A stretch of DNA of 64,000 nt from Fulvimarina uroteuthidis (GTDB lineage Bacteria; Pseudomonadota; Alphaproteobacteria; Rhizobiales; Rhizobiaceae), in NCBI RefSeq assembly GCF_034321785.1, contig NZ_JAXLPB010000005.1:248001-312000 (forward strand), written 5' to 3'. The position numbers and the translations under genes are program-made. Of this stretch, positions 18,574 to 27,332 are shown piece after piece. The notes under the pieces were generated by a model. The model ran no database searches, was not told the origin of the DNA, and worked only from the letters and a program-made list of their open reading frames with translations. Numbering within the stretch: the first letter of the stretch is position 1; every line of letters begins with the position of its first letter.

Positions 18574-18966
18574 TTACGCGAAGAGCCAGATGCCGAGCCA
18601 CAACAGCACGGTGAGCACGAGCGAGCCGGCGATGGTCGCCTGGGCGAACCTGGTCGAGGTTTCCTTCGACAGCCCGTGCCCTGTGTCCCAGATGAGATGG
18701 CGAATGCCGCCGAGCGCATGGTGGATGAGCGCCCAGCTGTAGGCGATCAGGATGATCTGGATGAAGAAATTGCCGAAGAAGCTTCGGGCGCTCGCATAGG
18801 CGTCCGGCCCGCTCGCGGCGGCGGCCAGCCACCAGACGACCAGGATCGTGCCGAAATACAGGGCCGAGCCGGTGATCCGATGAAGGATCGACATCGTCAT
18901 CGTCGCCTTGAACCGATAGATCGTCAGATGTGGTGATAGCGGTCGCTTGGACTTCACGTCGGACAT
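18574..18966 (-). CDS. sdhC: succinate dehydrogenase cytochrome b556 subunit
   Basis: A 130-residue three-helix subunit. It opens with RPLSPHLTIYRF and the SILHRITG signature of the quinone site, and the second helix ends with HHALGGIRHLIWDTG, which supplies a heme ligand His. ATG 18966 gives the standard N-terminus MSDVKSKRPLSPH; the longer frame to 19071 is not convincing. It is the first gene of sdhC-D-A. Confidence 0.96.
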   Translation of the reverse strand: MSDVKSKRPLSPHLTIYRFKATMTMSILHRITGSALYFGTILVVWWLAAAASGPDAYASARSFFGNFFIQIILIAYSWALIHHALGGIRHLIWDTGHGLSKETSTRFAQATIAGSLVLTVLLWLGIWLFA

Positions 18967-19205
18967 CAGGGCCCTTCCCGTCTTCGAATGTTCGCAGCGC
19001 TCGCCGCATTGATGCGATGCACCATAGCAAGATGCGCCCTCATCGTTCCAGTCGGCTTCTAAAGGAAGCAAGCCTTCCCGGAAAGCAAGTTTTCGAAGGA
19101 CGTTCCCCGCACGTTCCGTCTATCGCAGGTTCTAAAACGATTGGATGCGGACAAACGCGCCCGCACGGCGATCGGCTGCGAAAAATTGTCCGGGGACTTT
19201 CCGAA

Positions 19206-19697
19206 TCAACGCGGCGGCAGGCTCCGGTCGGAAAACCGGATGACGAAACTCTTCCAGTCGGCGGGTGCGGCGACCCGCTCGTAGAGCTGGCGTCCGGCTT
19301 CGGGGTTGCGTGGCGCATGCAGGACGAGTTTCGACCAGCCGCGCGGATCGGCCTCTTCGGCGAGAACATCGATCATCGCCTTGGCAATGCCTTTGCGCCG
19401 ATGGGTTTCGTCCACATAGATGTGGTCGGCGAGACCGGAGCGCATGCCGGTCCACAGGTCTGGAATGTCGTAGAAGACGACGAAGCCGACGAGTTCACCG
19501 TCGAGGCGCGCGCCGAGGACTTCGGCCGTTCGATCCTGAAGCAGCTGTTCCGCATAGGCAATGTTCGGCGCGCTGACGGCGCCGCGGAAGAACGAGTGAT
19601 TGTAGGCCGCGATCAGAGGGGCGAGTTCACCCGCATCGCCAAGGCGCAAGGTGCGGATCTCGATGTCGGGCGACGGGGGCTGGTGCGCTTCGGTCAT
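19206..19697 (-). CDS. GNAT family N-acetyltransferase
   Basis: A 163-residue GNAT enzyme. The acetyl-CoA-binding motif A is DHIYVDETHRRKGIAKAMI near residues 90-108, preceded by the LVGFVVFYDIP strand and followed by WSKLVLHAPRNPEAGRQLYE, which resembles diamine or small-molecule acetyltransferases. The acceptor is unknown. It stands alone between sdhC and the long multidomain gene. Confidence 0.88.
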   Translation of the reverse strand: MTEAHQPPSPDIEIRTLRLGDAGELAPLIAAYNHSFFRGAVSAPNIAYAEQLLQDRTAEVLGARLDGELVGFVVFYDIPDLWTGMRSGLADHIYVDETHRRKGIAKAMIDVLAEEADPRGWSKLVLHAPRNPEAGRQLYERVAAPADWKSFVIRFSDRSLPPR

Positions 19698-19819
19698 GGC
19701 TGAGATTTCGCCCGAACGCGGCCGGCGTCAAGAAGCCGGCCGAAAAAGACAGCTTCGCACGCCCGCCCCGGCGGCCCGCAGCGCGGCGTTAGACCGGGGC
19801 CGCGCGGGTGGAACCCGTC

Positions 19820-22800
19820 TCAGACCCCGTGATCGTGATGGGCATCGGGCATTGTCTCCCCGAACGCGGAGGCGGCCGGCATATCGGCGACGAGCATATC
19901 GCTGATATCGTACCATTTGCCTTCGCCGCGGAACCAGAGCCCGTCTATATCCACGAGAACGTCGGTTCCGTAGACGTCGTTCGATACCGTGATCTCGCCC
20001 GAAGCGTTCCGGGCGAACGCATAGTCGGCGCGCGAGCCGTCGAAATCGACCTGGTTGTAGTCGGCTCCGCCCTCGTAGCGATCGTCGCCGCGCCCGCCAT
20101 AGAAGATGTCCTGGCCCTTGCCACCGACGAAGCGGTCGCTTGCGTCCGTACCGACGATGTAACCGCCGTTCGGCTTGGATAAGATCAGGTTGAAGACCGG
20201 TTCCGGGCTCGGGTCACCCCGGGCGATCAGCTCGTCGACGCTGAACCATCGGCTCTCCGCGTAGAAGTAGACGCCGTCGATGTCGCGCAGCGTGTCGGTG
20301 CCTTCGGCCGCGCTGACCACGGTCACCGTTCCGTCCGGGTTCTTCGTGAAGCGGTAATCGGCCGAGCTGCCGGCGAGATCGAGCTGATTGTAGCCGGCGC
20401 CTCCCTCGAAGAGGTCATCGCCGGGACCGGCAAAGAACACGTCGCTGCCCGTGCCGCCCATGAAATGGTCGTTCGCGTCCGTGCCGCGCACATAGCCGCC
20501 CCCCGCGCTTGCCATGATCATGTTGTAAGCGTGGTCCGGATCGGGCGTCACAGGCTGCGCCGCGATATCGGCGAGCGCATACCAGCGGGCTTCGCCCGAA
20601 AACCAGGTGCCGTCGATGTCGACCAGCAGATCGACCGCGCCGGTTGCCCGATGCTGAGCGCTCACCGACCCGTCCGCCAGACGCTCGAAGACGTAGTCCG
20701 CCCGCGCACCCGAAAAGTCTGCCTGATTATAGCCCGCGCCGCCTTCGAGACGATCGTTGCCGGCACCCCCGTAGAACGTATCGTTCCCCGCACCGCCGAT
20801 GAACCGATCGTTGCCGTCGGTGCCCTCCAGATAGCCTCCGGATGCGCCGGCCGTGATGATGTTGAAATCGCTGACCGGCGGCAGCGGGTCGGTCGGAACA
20901 TCGGGGTCCGCCGGATCGGCCGGAACAGCCAGATCGTCGAGAGCGCGCCAGGTGCTGTCGCCGCGAAACCAGATGCCGGTTATGTCGATGAGGAGATCGG
21001 TGCCGGCGCCTGGGCCGGTTGCGGTCACCGAGCCGTCGCGATTGCGCACGAAGGTGTAGTCGGACGCGACGCCTTCGTAATCGGCCTGGTTGTAGCCGGC
21101 GCCGCCCACGAAGATGTCGTTGCCGCGGCCGCCGAAAAAGGCATCGTCGCCAGCCGTCCCGATCATCCGATCGTCGAGACGGGTGCCGTAGGTCAGGCCG
21201 GCGCCCTCTTCGAGCAGGATCGTGTTGCGGGTGTTGGGCAGGAGTTCGACGTCGGGCACGGCAACCGGTGCCGGGGCGGGAAGGACGCTGTCCGACGCGA
21301 CGAGCGAAACGCGATCGAGCACGATCGGCTCACCGAGCGACCGGAAGGTCAGCTTGTCGCTGCCGCCGGTGCCGGAAACCGTCAGGGCGACCCGTTCGGC
21401 GCCGGCGGTGGCGGCCAGGCGGGTGACGAGTTCGCCGTTCCAGAGGATGTCGAGGGCCGTCCGGCTGCCCGCGCCGATCTCGCCGAGATTGAATTCCAGC
21501 CGGTAGGTCTGGCCGGCTTCGGTCTGAACCGACTGGCTCAGCATGCCGTCATTGCCGTCCATGACGACGGCGCCCTCGCCGTCCAAATCGTTGCTGGAAA
21601 AAGCCTTTGCGGTCAGGATCTGCGTCAGGGCGGGCAGGAGATTGTCCACCATCTTCGCGATGCCGACCCCGTTGGGATGAATGCCGTCCGGCAGCAAGGT
21701 GCCGTTCCCCGGGTTCGTGCCGGCGAGAAGGTCGGCGACGAGCGGGACGCCATGGCGCGCGGCGACCGTTTGATAGACCTGGTCGACGGCGAGCGCATAG
21801 GAGGGCGCCGATCCCGCGGGTGCGCCGACGCCGGCAAGGACCACCGATTGCCCGCCCGCCAAGAGCGTCTCGACGATCGCGGACAGGTTCGCCTCGATGA
21901 TCGAGGGCGCGATGCCCTGGAGCATGTCGTTGCCGCCCAGGGCGACGACGACGATGTCGGCATCCTGCGGCACCGCATCCTTGATCCGCGCGCGCGCCGC
22001 GGCGGTGGTGTCGCCCGTGACGGCCGCCTCGACGATCGTGCCGATCTGCCCGCCGAGCGAAAGGGCGCTTCCCAACCGGGCGACGAACCCGTTTGCGGCC
22101 GGCACGCCGTAATTGTCGAAAAGGCTATCGCCGAATGCGACGATCTTCGGGGCCGCGGGGGCGTCGAACCCGCTCTGCCCGACGATTTCGACGGTGCCGT
22201 TCTCGACCTGCCAGCCGAAGAGGAAATCGGTCGTGGCGCGGCCATCGGAGGCATGGGCGGTCTCGAGGCTGCCATTGAGGAGGAGATCGCCCGCGGGCGC
22301 GGTCGCGCTCGTCTCGATCAACGGATCGACCGCGACCATTTCCGCGATCGACGGATGGCCATCCTTGTCCCAAACGAACAGCATCCACGAACCGGGCGAC
22401 GCCCCGCCCTCGACGCCCGGAAGCGGAACGGTGATCCGTCCGTCGCTTCCGACGGTGAAGTCCAGCGTCAGTGCGCGGGTTTCCATGTTGAAGCTGTGGG
22501 TCACCGCTCCCGACTTGACGAAGGTGATCTTGCCGATCGCCGACGGATCGTCGACGGAAATCGTCAGGGTGCCGTCGGACGCGATCCTTTCGGGCGCCGA
22601 CAGGATCTCCGGCCGGTCGGCAGGCGTGCCATCCTTGTTGAAGAGGTAGCCGGGGCGGTAGATCTGGCCATCGAGATAATCGTTCTCCGATAGGGTGGAG
22701 GCGCCTCCGCCCGAGGAGAGAATCGTCCCGTCGGTGAGGAGAATGCCCGTCGAGTGATAAAGCCGCGGCTGCTCCTCGGCGCCCACCTCGGTCAGCGTTC

Positions 22801-23785
22801 CGGTGTCCGGGTCCCAGATGGCGGCGGTGAGGACGGCGCCTTCTTCGGTGAAATGCGTCGAGGACCCGCCATTGATCAGCACCCGCCCGTCGGCCATCAC
22901 CGTCATGTTGGACCAGCTTCGGCTCGTCTCGAACGCGCCGACGCGATCGAACACCGGTGAGGGTCCCGACATGTCGAGGGTCCACAGCCCGTTGTCGTAA
23001 TCGTGGATCAGTACCTTGTCCGGCGCATACATCACCACCGGGGCTTCCCAGTCGGGCGTGAACGGCAGGTAGGCGATGATCTCGACGCTCCCCTCGCCGT
23101 TCGGATCGAGCCGCATCAGGTCGAGCGTTCCATTGCCGCCGACGCCATTGGCGAAGTAGAAGACCGATCCATCGGTGTGGGTGAAGATGCGCGGATAATA
23201 GGTCGCGACGACGGCCGTTGCGTACACGTCGTCGTCCAGCACCTGGATCATGTCAGGATCGGCGGCGCCCTCCAGCCGCGACCAGCCGATGCCCGGCGTA
23301 TAGATCTCCGGGACGCCGTCGGTGCTTCCGGTTCCGCCGATGACCAGGATGCGGCCATCCTCGAGCGACACCTGACTGGGATACCAGCGCGGCGTCGCCA
23401 TGTCGCCGCTCGGATCGCTCATCATATGCCCCATGCCGCCATAGAACAGGTTGCTGTCGTTCACGGGACCGTTCGTGAAGCCGAGCGGGCGGGCGTCGCC
23501 GCCCGCCATCAGGATACGGTCCGAGCCCGGAACGATCAGGGCGGCCGAGCAGAAGACGTCCGTCGGCGTATGCATGTGGTGGTCGAGGAGAACATGCGAG
23601 CCGGTCAGCGGATCGTAGAGATCATGATACATGGTCGCGCCCTGCGCGCCGCTTTTATCGGTTCCGAAGGTGAGCAGCAGACCATCCTGCGTGATGACGG
23701 AATGGATCGCCATGATCGGCCAGTCGATCAGCGGTTGCCATTGCCCGCTTACGGAAATGTTCGATGCGGAAGATGTCGTCGCCAT
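19820..23785 (-). CDS. secreted copper-radical oxidase-like / SGNH esterase / RTX calcium-binding fusion protein
   Basis: A 1321-residue multidomain protein. Residues 15-490 resemble galactose/glyoxal oxidases (kelch propeller plus C-terminal Ig-like domain). All copper-radical residues are in place: Cys79 in DVFCSAA and Tyr135 in PRWYPS (the thioether pair), Tyr343-His344 in RLYHSTG, and His430 in VTHSFN. Residues 546-727 are a TesA-like SGNH hydrolase with Ser554 (FGDSLFDNYG), Gly591 (TGDTT), Asn619 (GGND) and Asp700/His703 (DGIHPN). Residues 500-545 plus 728-830 read as one beta-sandwich domain interrupted by the esterase. Residues 854-1321 are four RTX modules. There is no N-terminal signal peptide, so type I secretion through the C-terminus is inferred. 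No type I exporter genes are adjacent. The substrate is unknown, plausibly an extracellular glycan. Confidence 0.88.
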   Translation of the reverse strand: MATTSSASNISVSGQWQPLIDWPIMAIHSVITQDGLLLTFGTDKSGAQGATMYHDLYDPLTGSHVLLDHHMHTPTDVFCSAALIVPGSDRILMAGGDARPLGFTNGPVNDSNLFYGGMGHMMSDPSGDMATPRWYPSQVSLEDGRILVIGGTGSTDGVPEIYTPGIGWSRLEGAADPDMIQVLDDDVYATAVVATYYPRIFTHTDGSVFYFANGVGGNGTLDLMRLDPNGEGSVEIIAYLPFTPDWEAPVVMYAPDKVLIHDYDNGLWTLDMSGPSPVFDRVGAFETSRSWSNMTVMADGRVLINGGSSTHFTEEGAVLTAAIWDPDTGTLTEVGAEEQPRLYHSTGILLTDGTILSSGGGASTLSENDYLDGQIYRPGYLFNKDGTPADRPEILSAPERIASDGTLTISVDDPSAIGKITFVKSGAVTHSFNMETRALTLDFTVGSDGRITVPLPGVEGGASPGSWMLFVWDKDGHPSIAEMVAVDPLIETSATAPAGDLLLNGSLETAHASDGRATTDFLFGWQVENGTVEIVGQSGFDAPAAPKIVAFGDSLFDNYGVPAANGFVARLGSALSLGGQIGTIVEAAVTGDTTAAARARIKDAVPQDADIVVVALGGNDMLQGIAPSIIEANLSAIVETLLAGGQSVVLAGVGAPAGSAPSYALAVDQVYQTVAARHGVPLVADLLAGTNPGNGTLLPDGIHPNGVGIAKMVDNLLPALTQILTAKAFSSNDLDGEGAVVMDGNDGMLSQSVQTEAGQTYRLEFNLGEIGAGSRTALDILWNGELVTRLAATAGAERVALTVSGTGGSDKLTFRSLGEPIVLDRVSLVASDSVLPAPAPVAVPDVELLPNTRNTILLEEGAGLTYGTRLDDRMIGTAGDDAFFGGRGNDIFVGGAGYNQADYEGVASDYTFVRNRDGSVTATGPGAGTDLLIDITGIWFRGDSTWRALDDLAVPADPADPDVPTDPLPPVSDFNIITAGASGGYLEGTDGNDRFIGGAGNDTFYGGAGNDRLEGGAGYNQADFSGARADYVFERLADGSVSAQHRATGAVDLLVDIDGTWFSGEARWYALADIAAQPVTPDPDHAYNMIMASAGGGYVRGTDANDHFMGGTGSDVFFAGPGDDLFEGGAGYNQLDLAGSSADYRFTKNPDGTVTVVSAAEGTDTLRDIDGVYFYAESRWFSVDELIARGDPSPEPVFNLILSKPNGGYIVGTDASDRFVGGKGQDIFYGGRGDDRYEGGADYNQVDFDGSRADYAFARNASGEITVSNDVYGTDVLVDIDGLWFRGEGKWYDISDMLVADMPAASAFGETMPDAHHDHGV
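19823..21226 (-). repeat. four tandem RTX-type coding modules
   Basis: The 3' third of the long gene encodes four modules of about 110-123 residues, starting at residues 854, 975, 1088 and 1199. Each begins with an N-I-I/L strand, has GTDxNDxFxGG and GGxGxDxFxGG calcium-binding nonapeptides, then GGAGYNQ, an ADYxFxRNxDG segment, GTDxLxDIDGxWF and a W-Y closing strand. The copies have diverged but align without gaps in the calcium-binding part. Confidence 0.9.
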
Positions 23786-23895
23786 GCCATGCGCCCCAAC
23801 GTCAGAAACAAAGACCGACTGTCAGACTAACCAAGAACAGTGACGTGTCATAGGGCTTACACCCGCCTCGACGCATTTTTCGAGAAAGTATTAGA

Positions 23896-23922
23896 AATAT
23901 AGTTATCTTGCATTTACTTCAA
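23896..23922 (-). promoter_or_regulatory. possible promoter of the multidomain secreted protein gene
   Basis: Read on the minus strand, TTGAAG is followed after 15 bp by TATATT, about 110 bp before the ATG at 23785. The spacer is shorter than the usual 16-18, so this is only a candidate in an otherwise GC-rich genome. Confidence 0.3.
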
Positions 23923-24175
23923 ATTGCAGCGATTGCGGCGGTTCGGCGCGGTGCTGCGGGAAACTCGTCTTGCGCCAAGAAGGCTTGAACCGACCCGTGC
24001 CTTCCATGCTGTCCCGCAAGAGCGGATGCGTGCGCGTCGATCGCCCGGTGCCGGCCCGCGGCGGGCGGCGGGCAGCGACAGGCGAACTGCGGCATGCGCT
24101 CCCGCGATGATCCGGCATGGTGCTCGCGACGCCGGCGACCTGCCGATCATGTCCCGGCTTTGAAACCGGCAACGC

Positions 24176-24203
24176 AAAAAGGCGGCCCCCGGGGGGACCG
24201 CCT
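24176..24203 (-). terminator. terminator of rplS
   Basis: On the minus strand AGGCGGTCCCC pairs with GGGGGCCGCCT (one G-T wobble) and is followed by TTTTT, about 55 bp after the rplS stop. Confidence 0.85.
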
Positions 24204-24258
24204 CGAATGCATCATATGCGCGCGCTTCCGCCTAGACGGGCAAGAAGGGCGTCTCGTC

Positions 24259-24720
24259 TTATTCGGCTGCGCTGGCCTTGGCCGCTTCCTTGTCGGCCTT
24301 GGCCTTCTCGCGCTGGTCCGTTGCGATCTGACGGGCGTCGTCGTTCAGCTTGCGGGCCCGAACGTTGGTGGCCTCGACGATACGGGCCGACTTGCCGCGA
24401 CGATTGCGCAGATAATAGAGCTTGGCGCGGCGCACCTTGCCGCGGCGCACGACTTCGACCGAGTCGAGCTGGGGGGAAAAGACGGGGAACACGCGCTCGA
24501 CGCCTTCGCCGTACGAAATCTTGCGAACCGTGAAGTTCTCCTGGATACCCGAGCCGGAGCGAGCGATGCACACGCCCTCATAAGCCTGGACACGGGTGCG
24601 GGTGCCTTCCGTCACGCGAACATTGACGCGCACGGTATCACCAGCCGAAAATTCGGGAATCTGACGAACGGCGTTGATCCGCTCGACTTCACTGGCTTCG
24701 AGTTCTTGAATGATGTTCAT
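24259..24720 (-). CDS. rplS: 50S ribosomal protein L19
   Basis: A 153-residue L19, a component of the 30S-50S interface. The core MNIIQELEASEVERI, GDTVRVNVRVTEGTR, RVQAYEGVCIAR and FPVFSPQLDSVEV are standard, and the KLYYLRNRRGKSARI end of the domain is present. A Lys/Ala-rich C-terminal tail of about 35 residues (ending KEAAKASAAE) extends the usual 115-residue protein, as is common in Rhizobiales. The usual neighbours trmD, rimM and rpsP are not beside it; an L,D-transpeptidase gene lies 227 bp upstream on the same strand. Confidence 0.98.
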   Translation of the reverse strand: MNIIQELEASEVERINAVRQIPEFSAGDTVRVNVRVTEGTRTRVQAYEGVCIARSGSGIQENFTVRKISYGEGVERVFPVFSPQLDSVEVVRRGKVRRAKLYYLRNRRGKSARIVEATNVRARKLNDDARQIATDQREKAKADKEAAKASAAE

Positions 24721-24947
24721 GGCATAGCCTCAATTCGTTGCATTCCGGGGCAGATAAGACCCCGACATGGCCGATCCAACGGCTCTGTTATTGTGAGGAA
24801 ATCGACGCGGTCGTTACACCAAGCCCGGACCAATGTCACGTCCGGGCCGGCATTATTCCGAAAATTACTGCCTCACGCGCCGAATTTCGGTCGCGCAGGG
24901 CTGCTTTCTACGCGAATCGGCGTCCGGTGCCGCCTGAGCGTTGCTCC

Positions 24948-26462
24948 CTACTCCACAAACTCGACCGTTGCACCAGGCTGGACCATCTTGGCCAGCTCGA
25001 AGGCATCCCAGTTCGTCAGGCGGACGCAGCCATGGCTGTTCGTCTTGCCGATCTTGGACGGCTCCGGCGTGCCATGAATGCCGTAGGTCGGCTTCGACAG
25101 CGCGATCCAGACCGAGCCGACCGGACCGTTCGGACCGGGCGGGATCGTCAGGACCTTGTCGTTCTCGCCCTGCTTGAAGTTGATCTTCGGATTGTAGGTA
25201 TAGTTCGGGTCGAACGCGATCCGGTTCACCTGCACCGTGCCGGATGGGCTCGGCGTCGAGGACGAACCGATGGTCGACGGGTAAGCGGCGATCAGGTCGC
25301 CCATGGCATCGTAGACGCGAACCTGCTCGCGGCCCTTGTCGGCGACGATTCGCGCGACCTTGCCGGTGACGTTCTCGCCGACATTCATCACCTTGATGCG
25401 CGTTCCGGCGCGCGTGAAGTCCGCACCCGGATTGATCGCCTTGAGATATTCCTCGTCCATGTGGAATTTTTCGGCGAGCTTCTCCGCCGGGCTGACGAAG
25501 CTCATTTCCGGCATCTTGGCCTTTTCGGCGTAATCCGTCGGGATCGAGGCGACATACGGACCACTGACGTCCTCGGACGTCAATTCGTAGGTGGTGACGG
25601 CCGGGCCGCCGGTCGCATCGAGTTCATCCGCCAGGGCGCTGCTGTCGCCGGTCGAAAGCGTGCGCCCGTATTTTTCCTGATAGGCGGCCACGGCCTTGTT
25701 GACGTTCGACCCCATGCGGCCGTCGATGACGCCGGGGCTCATGCCCGCACGGTCGAGAATGACCTGAAGGGCCGCAATCGCCGCCTTCTTGTCGGACCCT
25801 TGCGGCGTGGCGACCTGAGGCGCGGGATCGGTTTCCTGGATCGTCTGCTCGACGAAGGGTTGATCGATCGCCTCCCCGATGGTCGACGGCGCACGATCGA
25901 CGATCGACGCGTCGGGGTTCGGCAGATCCAGCCCGCTGCCGGCAGCGTCCGGGGACGGCTGGCCGGTCGTCTGCGGAAGTTCGGCCGCGATCGTATCGGA
26001 CGGCGCCGCGTCGGAGGGCGACGGAAGCGGCGAGGCTTCGATCGGGGCATTCTGGTAGCCCGGATCCGAATCATACGGATCGGCGGTCTGGGGAACGGGC
26101 TGTTCGAACCCGCCGAAATTGTCCCGGGGCAGCGGACCACCCGGGAAGATGTTGGCCGGCCCCTCAAGCGTCACGCCGGGAGGGGGCGGACGATCGAACA
26201 CCTGGCCGCGGCGGTCGTCGAATTCCAGGCGGCGCTCTTCGAAGCGATCGATCGGTTCGGGCTGCACGACGGCGACGACCCGTCCGTCGAGATCGAGAAA
26301 GATCTCCCGGCCATACTGGTCGACATAGGATTCCACCGCCTGCGGCGGCACGCCCTGGGGAATGAAGCCTTGCGCCATCGAGCGCTCTGCTGCGGCCGAC
26401 AGACACAGGGCCGCCGTCGTTGCCGCGAGAACGCCACGCAGTGTCTTCGATGGTGTCGCCAT
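24948..26462 (-). CDS. L,D-transpeptidase with peptidoglycan-binding-like domain
   Basis: A 504-residue envelope enzyme. It has a signal peptide (MATPSKTLRGVLAATTAALC, cleavage near SMA-Q), a long Pro/Asp-rich region to about residue 220, a peptidoglycan-binding-type helical domain (ALQVILDRAGMSPGVIDGRM, near 230-265) and a C-terminal YkuD domain. The catalytic block is intact, with His463 in IHGTPEP and Cys479 in NSHGCVRL. It would form 3-3 crosslinks in the wall. ATG 26462 gives the signal peptide; the frame extends upstream to 26585 without one. It is divergent from the DUF3297 gene. Confidence 0.92.
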   Translation of the reverse strand: MATPSKTLRGVLAATTAALCLSAAAERSMAQGFIPQGVPPQAVESYVDQYGREIFLDLDGRVVAVVQPEPIDRFEERRLEFDDRRGQVFDRPPPPGVTLEGPANIFPGGPLPRDNFGGFEQPVPQTADPYDSDPGYQNAPIEASPLPSPSDAAPSDTIAAELPQTTGQPSPDAAGSGLDLPNPDASIVDRAPSTIGEAIDQPFVEQTIQETDPAPQVATPQGSDKKAAIAALQVILDRAGMSPGVIDGRMGSNVNKAVAAYQEKYGRTLSTGDSSALADELDATGGPAVTTYELTSEDVSGPYVASIPTDYAEKAKMPEMSFVSPAEKLAEKFHMDEEYLKAINPGADFTRAGTRIKVMNVGENVTGKVARIVADKGREQVRVYDAMGDLIAAYPSTIGSSSTPSPSGTVQVNRIAFDPNYTYNPKINFKQGENDKVLTIPPGPNGPVGSVWIALSKPTYGIHGTPEPSKIGKTNSHGCVRLTNWDAFELAKMVQPGATVEFVE

Positions 26463-26731
26463 GTTTGTTCGAACGTCCCTAACCGGCATGCACCGCACCG
26501 AAGGCCGGGATATCTCTCCGGAAAAGCCCGTTCGGCGGCGGCGGCACGCGAAAATGTTACCCTTGCAATGTCCTGTATGGCGCATGAACCAGACATGAAA
26601 ATGGCCGAGCCGGCTCGACCTTGCTTCAGGCTGTCCGCACGGGAGGCTTGTGCCGGCTTGGGTGAAGTGGATACGAGAACAGGACGTTCGGCCCTGCCGA
26701 GCCCCTGACTTCAGCGAGGAGCACCTGACCC

Positions 26732-26998
26732 ATGACGCAATCCCTGTCAGATCGTCTTTCGATCGACCCGGACAGCCCGTTTTACGACGGCGAGATCCTC
26801 GAACGCGGCATCGGCATCCGTTTCAACGGAAAGCAGAAGACGAATGTCGAGGAATATTCCGTGTCCGAGGGCTGGATCAAGGTTCAGGCGGGCAAGTCGC
26901 TCGACCGCCACGGCAAGCCCTTGAAGATCAAGCTGAAAGGTACGGTCGAACCGTTCTTCGAGGATGCGTCGCCGAGCGAGGAGACTGCCGCTTCCTGA
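26732..26998 (+). CDS. DUF3297 family protein
   Basis: An 88-residue soluble protein with the pattern LSIDPDSPFYDGE, ERGIGIRFNGKQKTNVEEYS, EGWIKVQAGKSLDR and IKLKGTVEPFFE, which I recognise as DUF3297, of unknown function in proteobacteria. SD-like AGCGAGGAG lies about 12 bp before ATG 26732. It stands alone, divergent from the L,D-transpeptidase gene. Confidence 0.88.
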   Translation: MTQSLSDRLSIDPDSPFYDGEILERGIGIRFNGKQKTNVEEYSVSEGWIKVQAGKSLDRHGKPLKIKLKGTVEPFFEDASPSEETAAS

Positions 26999-27332
26999 CA
27001 GGTCCGCGGCTTCGTCGGAATCGTTTGTGCCGCGTGCGTCCGCCTTTGCGCCGCGCGACCCTTAAGGCGGGCCGAACCGGATCGGCCGGTCCGCTGCGGT
27101 ATCGTCGTCCGGGCGTTGGCCTCGCCAATCGCGCAGACCTTTATCGGCCCGCACCGCGGCGAGCCGATGCCGGGCCTCACGCGGGCGCCGGGAGGTTTCC
27201 TCGAAACTTCCCGCGCAGGCCAACCCTCGGCTTTGCCACAAAAAACTCCCCTTGTACCGATCAAGGTACAGGGGAGTTCCAAGCGCTGACGGACCTTTCG
27301 GTCCGCCGATATGAGGAAGCCCGTGAGCTGCC
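26999..27332. other. intergenic region with hupB terminator
   Basis: About 334 bp between the convergent DUF3297 gene and hupB. It holds the hupB terminator at 27240-27278. I looked for the tRNA that often follows hupB in Rhizobiales and found no T-arm consensus on either strand. Confidence 0.6.
27240..27278 (-). terminator. terminator of hupB
   Basis: On the minus strand AACTCCCCTGTACC pairs with GGTACAAGGGGAGTT (one bulged base) around a 6-base loop and runs into a further T-tract. It ends about 55 bp after the hupB stop. Confidence 0.88.

Larger units (their letters stand above)
23786..24258. other. intergenic region with rplS terminator
   Basis: About 473 bp without a credible gene. The part next to the multidomain gene (23860-23930) is AT-rich, unlike the surroundings, and probably holds its promoter. 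The other end holds the rplS terminator (24176-24203). Short frames in between are Arg-rich and look like noise. Confidence 0.6.

Noticed and set aside
19720..19741. GGCCGGC hairpin as terminator of the multidomain gene
   Set aside because: The stem is good, but there is no T-tract on the minus strand and it lies about 80 bp beyond the stop codon.
26999..27332. tRNA gene downstream of hupB
   Set aside because: This is a common neighbour in Rhizobiales, but no T-arm consensus or cloverleaf was found on either strand here.
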